Source: Verrucomicrobiota bacterium (lineage in GTDB: Bacteria; Verrucomicrobiota; Verrucomicrobiia; Verrucomicrobiales; DEV007). From it: DNA of 9,077 nucleotides. The stretch is from the NCBI GenBank assembly GCA_027618625.1, contig JAQCER010000074.1, positions 1 to 9,077 of the forward strand, written 5' to 3'. Positions 7,695 through 9,077 of this stretch are shown piece by piece (within the stretch, counting starts at the first letter, position 1; each line of letters opens with the position of its first letter). The notes below the pieces were generated by a model. It ran no database searches. It was not told the origin of the DNA and was given only the letters and a program-made list of their open reading frames with translations. The position numbers and the translations under genes were made by a program.

Positions 7695-8281
7695 TTATAA
7701 ACGGTTTAACCTGTGGAATCCGCCGGTATGATTGGCATCAAAATGGTTCGGGTGGAAATCTTTCTCAGTGCTAGAACGAAAACAACAATCCTGTGTGTAT
7801 GTTCGGACTCTATGCAAATCAAGGGCTATCTACCTATCTAGTGTTGCCAGCACGTTTTGCTCTCCGGTATACCGTTTGGTGTGTGGTTCGTAGAAAAAAC
7901 GGACATCGCGAGTTCCCCATGTGTGGGTGTGGCTCTGCCGACGCAGTCGTGTTGGTAACGAGTGGTTTCGGCCTCGGCATGGGCGACGTATTTGAGCGCT
8001 ACGGGCGGGTTGCCCTGTGGTATCTACCAATTCTCCAACTTGGACCCATGCCGACATCCACGAACGAAGCAGCGCCAGCCTCCAGCAGCGCGACGATTTC
8101 TCGTTTGGGCCTCCCGTCGTCCAATGCAGATGAAGACGAATTCCAAGTCCCGGAGAAGATGCACGTTCGCCGCGTTCAGTGCGAAAGAGTGTGGAATGAT
8201 GTTGCGGCGCGTCCGCGAGCACGTGTTCTGCCCCGGCGGTGCCGTGGCCCTGTTGGTTCTCGGAATGAGTATTCATAGGTC

Positions 8282-8314
8282 ATTAAATAGCCATAAAATA
8301 GCAATAAAATAGCT
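8282..8314 (+). promoter_or_regulatory. Three 11-bp direct repeats, candidate RHH operator
   Basis: Three abutting 11-mers, ATTAAATAGCC (8282-8292), ATAAAATAGCA (8293-8303) and ATAAAATAGCT (8304-8314), put the core AAATAGC at 8285, 8296 and 8307. The exact 11-bp spacing sets each core on the same DNA face. Ribbon-helix-helix proteins commonly bind tandem short repeats cooperatively, and this array lies 82 bp before the RHH start. Autoregulation of the downstream pair is inferred. Confidence 0.6.
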
Positions 8315-8319
8315 ATTGC
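8301..8319. repeat. Inverted repeat overlapping the operator-like array
   Basis: GCAATA (8301-8306) and TATTGC (8314-8319) are perfect 6-bp complements around AAATAGC, the repeat core. A nested 10-bp palindrome, AATAGCTATT, lies at 8308-8317. This gives the third repeat dyad symmetry, as expected for a dimeric DNA-binding protein. Being AT-rich, chance similarity is possible. Confidence 0.5.
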
Positions 8320-8395
8320 GTCAACTAAGATGTGGAAAATTTGTGGACTCTTTCCATGTTCTGCGCATATTGCATCCACACACAATGCACATCCT

Positions 8396-8608
8396 ATGGC
8401 CGACAAACGCACAATGACCCTAAATCTGACCGACGCGGAGATGACCGCGCTGGAAGACCTTGCCACGAAGAAAGACCTCAACAAAACGGTCGTTATCCGG
8501 CAGGCGCTCCGCCTTTACCAGATGGTGGATCAGCGCCTCCGCGAGGGGAAAAAGGTTTTCATCGAAGACGAAATGACCAAAGCGAAGTCCGAACTCATGC
8601 TGCTCTGA
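8396..8608 (+). CDS. Ribbon-helix-helix (CopG/Arc-like) regulator, probable antitoxin
   Basis: A 70-residue DNA-binding protein. Residues about 5-11 (RTMTLNL) fit the beta ribbon that enters the major groove. 'TDAEMTALEDLATKKD' is helix 1, and 'NKTVVIRQALRLYQMVDQRL' is the second helix region with the usual N/S-K-T...R-A-L pattern. The C-terminal tail (REGKKVFIEDEMTKAKSELMLL) is charged and could wrap a partner protein. The frame is open further upstream to 8330, but the fold starts at the ATG at 8396, so I chose that. There is no Shine-Dalgarno sequence. Its stop is 4 nt before the acetyltransferase ATG, which implies co-transcription and probably translational coupling. The phased repeats upstream suggest it represses its own operon. 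It does not resemble the DUF1778 antitoxins of TacT toxins. The antitoxin role is inferred from context. Confidence 0.85.
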   Translation: MADKRTMTLNLTDAEMTALEDLATKKDLNKTVVIRQALRLYQMVDQRLREGKKVFIEDEMTKAKSELMLL

Positions 8609-8612
8609 GCCG

Positions 8613-9077
8613 ATGGAAAAATCTGACATTTACCTCCAACGCTCCGGCACACGCGAAGACGTGGATGCCGAGCTTTGGGACGATATCAGTGACCTGCACC
8701 TCGACCTTTGGCGGAGCACCTGGGTTCCGATGATTGACCGTGCCAAGCGCCGACTGAAAAGTGCCGCTGTGCCACTCCACAAATGGCCTCAGGACTTGCA
8801 CTGGGACTGGGGTGAAAAGACTGACTGGAGCCGACCGCTTCTTACGCTACAGCGATTCTCCATCACCTGTGGTGGCGCGCTGCAGGGGCTGATGCTGGTG
8901 AACCTCACCAAACTCACCGCACGCCTTCCTTCGCAGAAAGGCAAAGACCTTGCCTACATCGAGTTCGTCTCCACCGCGCCGTGGAATCGCCCGGAAATCT
9001 CGGGCGTGCAGCAGTTTCACGGCATCGGCATCAATATGGTGCGTGCCGCTGTGGAACTGAGCCGCAATGAGGAGTTT
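8613..9077 (+). CDS. GNAT-family acetyltransferase, 5' part (cut by window edge), possible toxin
   Basis: 155 codons are open from the ATG at 8613 to the window edge. The first 80 or so residues are an N-terminal extension rich in Trp/Asp/His (for example 'DLHLDLWRSTWVPMIDRAK' and 'WPQDLHWDWGEK'). The GNAT core then begins: strands at 'LQRFSITCGGALQGLMLVNL' and 'DLAYIEFVSTAPWNRPE', then the acetyl-CoA pyrophosphate loop QFHGIG (Q134, G137, G139; the Q/R-x-x-G-x-G pattern) and its helix. Motif B and the C-terminus lie outside. Such enzymes transfer an acetyl group from acetyl-CoA. In RHH-GNAT toxin-antitoxin pairs the known target is the aminoacyl group on charged tRNA, but the long extension sets this one apart from compact TacT-type toxins. 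It could instead be an ordinary metabolite acetyltransferase with its own regulator. Confidence 0.85.
   Translation, partial: MEKSDIYLQRSGTREDVDAELWDDISDLHLDLWRSTWVPMIDRAKRRLKSAAVPLHKWPQDLHWDWGEKTDWSRPLLTLQRFSITCGGALQGLMLVNLTKLTARLPSQKGKDLAYIEFVSTAPWNRPEISGVQQFHGIGINMVRAAVELSRNEEF

Larger units (their letters stand above)
7695..8395. other. About 700 bp with no supportable gene
   Basis: Long overlapping frames exist on both strands (for example 7793-8278 plus, 7830-8276 minus and 7962-8312 plus). None shows a recognisable domain, a coherent hydrophobic/polar pattern or a ribosome-binding site, and they contradict each other. The first 100 bp and the last 120 bp are AT-rich; the middle is GC-richer. 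A perfect 10-bp palindrome, CGGTATACCG, lies at 7865-7874. The last part (from about 8282) carries the repeats described separately. It could be decayed coding DNA or an untranslated RNA; I see no rRNA or tRNA. Confidence 0.55.

Noticed and set aside
7793..8278. Plus-strand frame of 161 codons in the gene-poor stretch, with rivals at 7830-8276 (minus) and 7962-8312 (plus)
   Set aside because: No recognisable domain, no ribosome-binding site, mutually exclusive frames of similar length, and Arg-rich low-plausibility translations. Not enough to call a gene.
8330..8395. A 22-residue N-terminal extension of the RHH protein
   Set aside because: The extension (rich in Cys/His) does not fit the RHH fold, which begins right after the ATG at 8396. 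The stretch is better seen as promoter/leader DNA.
8613..9077. Start of a CRISPR, phage or transposon module at the right edge
   Set aside because: The frame shows a GNAT acetyl-CoA loop. No direct-repeat/spacer array, transposase motif or phage gene is visible.

Overview
The window looks like chromosomal DNA of a planctomycete, probably a Pirellulaceae/Rhodopirellula-like bacterium. The main clue is a secreted PQQ-type beta-propeller protein whose mature N-terminus carries the 'WPQWRGP' signature common in that phylum. The weak or absent Shine-Dalgarno sequences do not contradict this. The assignment is inference, since no rRNA gene or other marker is present.

Positions 1-4844 form a housekeeping-like block. 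The 5' part of glutaminyl-tRNA synthetase (glnS, minus strand, running off the left edge) is divergent across about 96 bp from a secreted PQQ-like propeller protein (716-2086, plus). Next comes an MtfA-like zinc metallopeptidase with an N-terminal membrane segment (about 2227-3066), followed by a 17-bp bulged hairpin just after its stop codon. Then comes a single-chain class II glycyl-tRNA synthetase (3219-4844).

Positions 4887-7694 look accessory. Starting 42 bp after glyQS, one long reading frame encodes a four-Cys zinc motif, an archaeo-eukaryotic primase (AEP) domain of the type named after TOTE conflict systems, a superfamily 2 helicase, and a DUF559/Vsr-like nuclease domain. A single in-frame TAG at 6660-6662 splits it between the two RecA lobes of the helicase. 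Both halves are otherwise intact, and a GTG with a plausible ribosome-binding site lies 3 nt past the stop. It may be a fresh nonsense allele, a two-subunit form, or a sequence error.

Positions 7695-8395 hold no gene I can support. The right end has a toxin-antitoxin-like pair: a 70-residue ribbon-helix-helix protein (8396-8608), then after 4 nt a GNAT acetyltransferase that runs off the right edge (8613-9077). Upstream of the pair lie three 11-bp AT-rich direct repeats in exact helical phase plus an inverted repeat, a good candidate for an autoregulatory operator. The primase-helicase-nuclease beside this pair suggests a small defence or conflict island downstream of glyQS.
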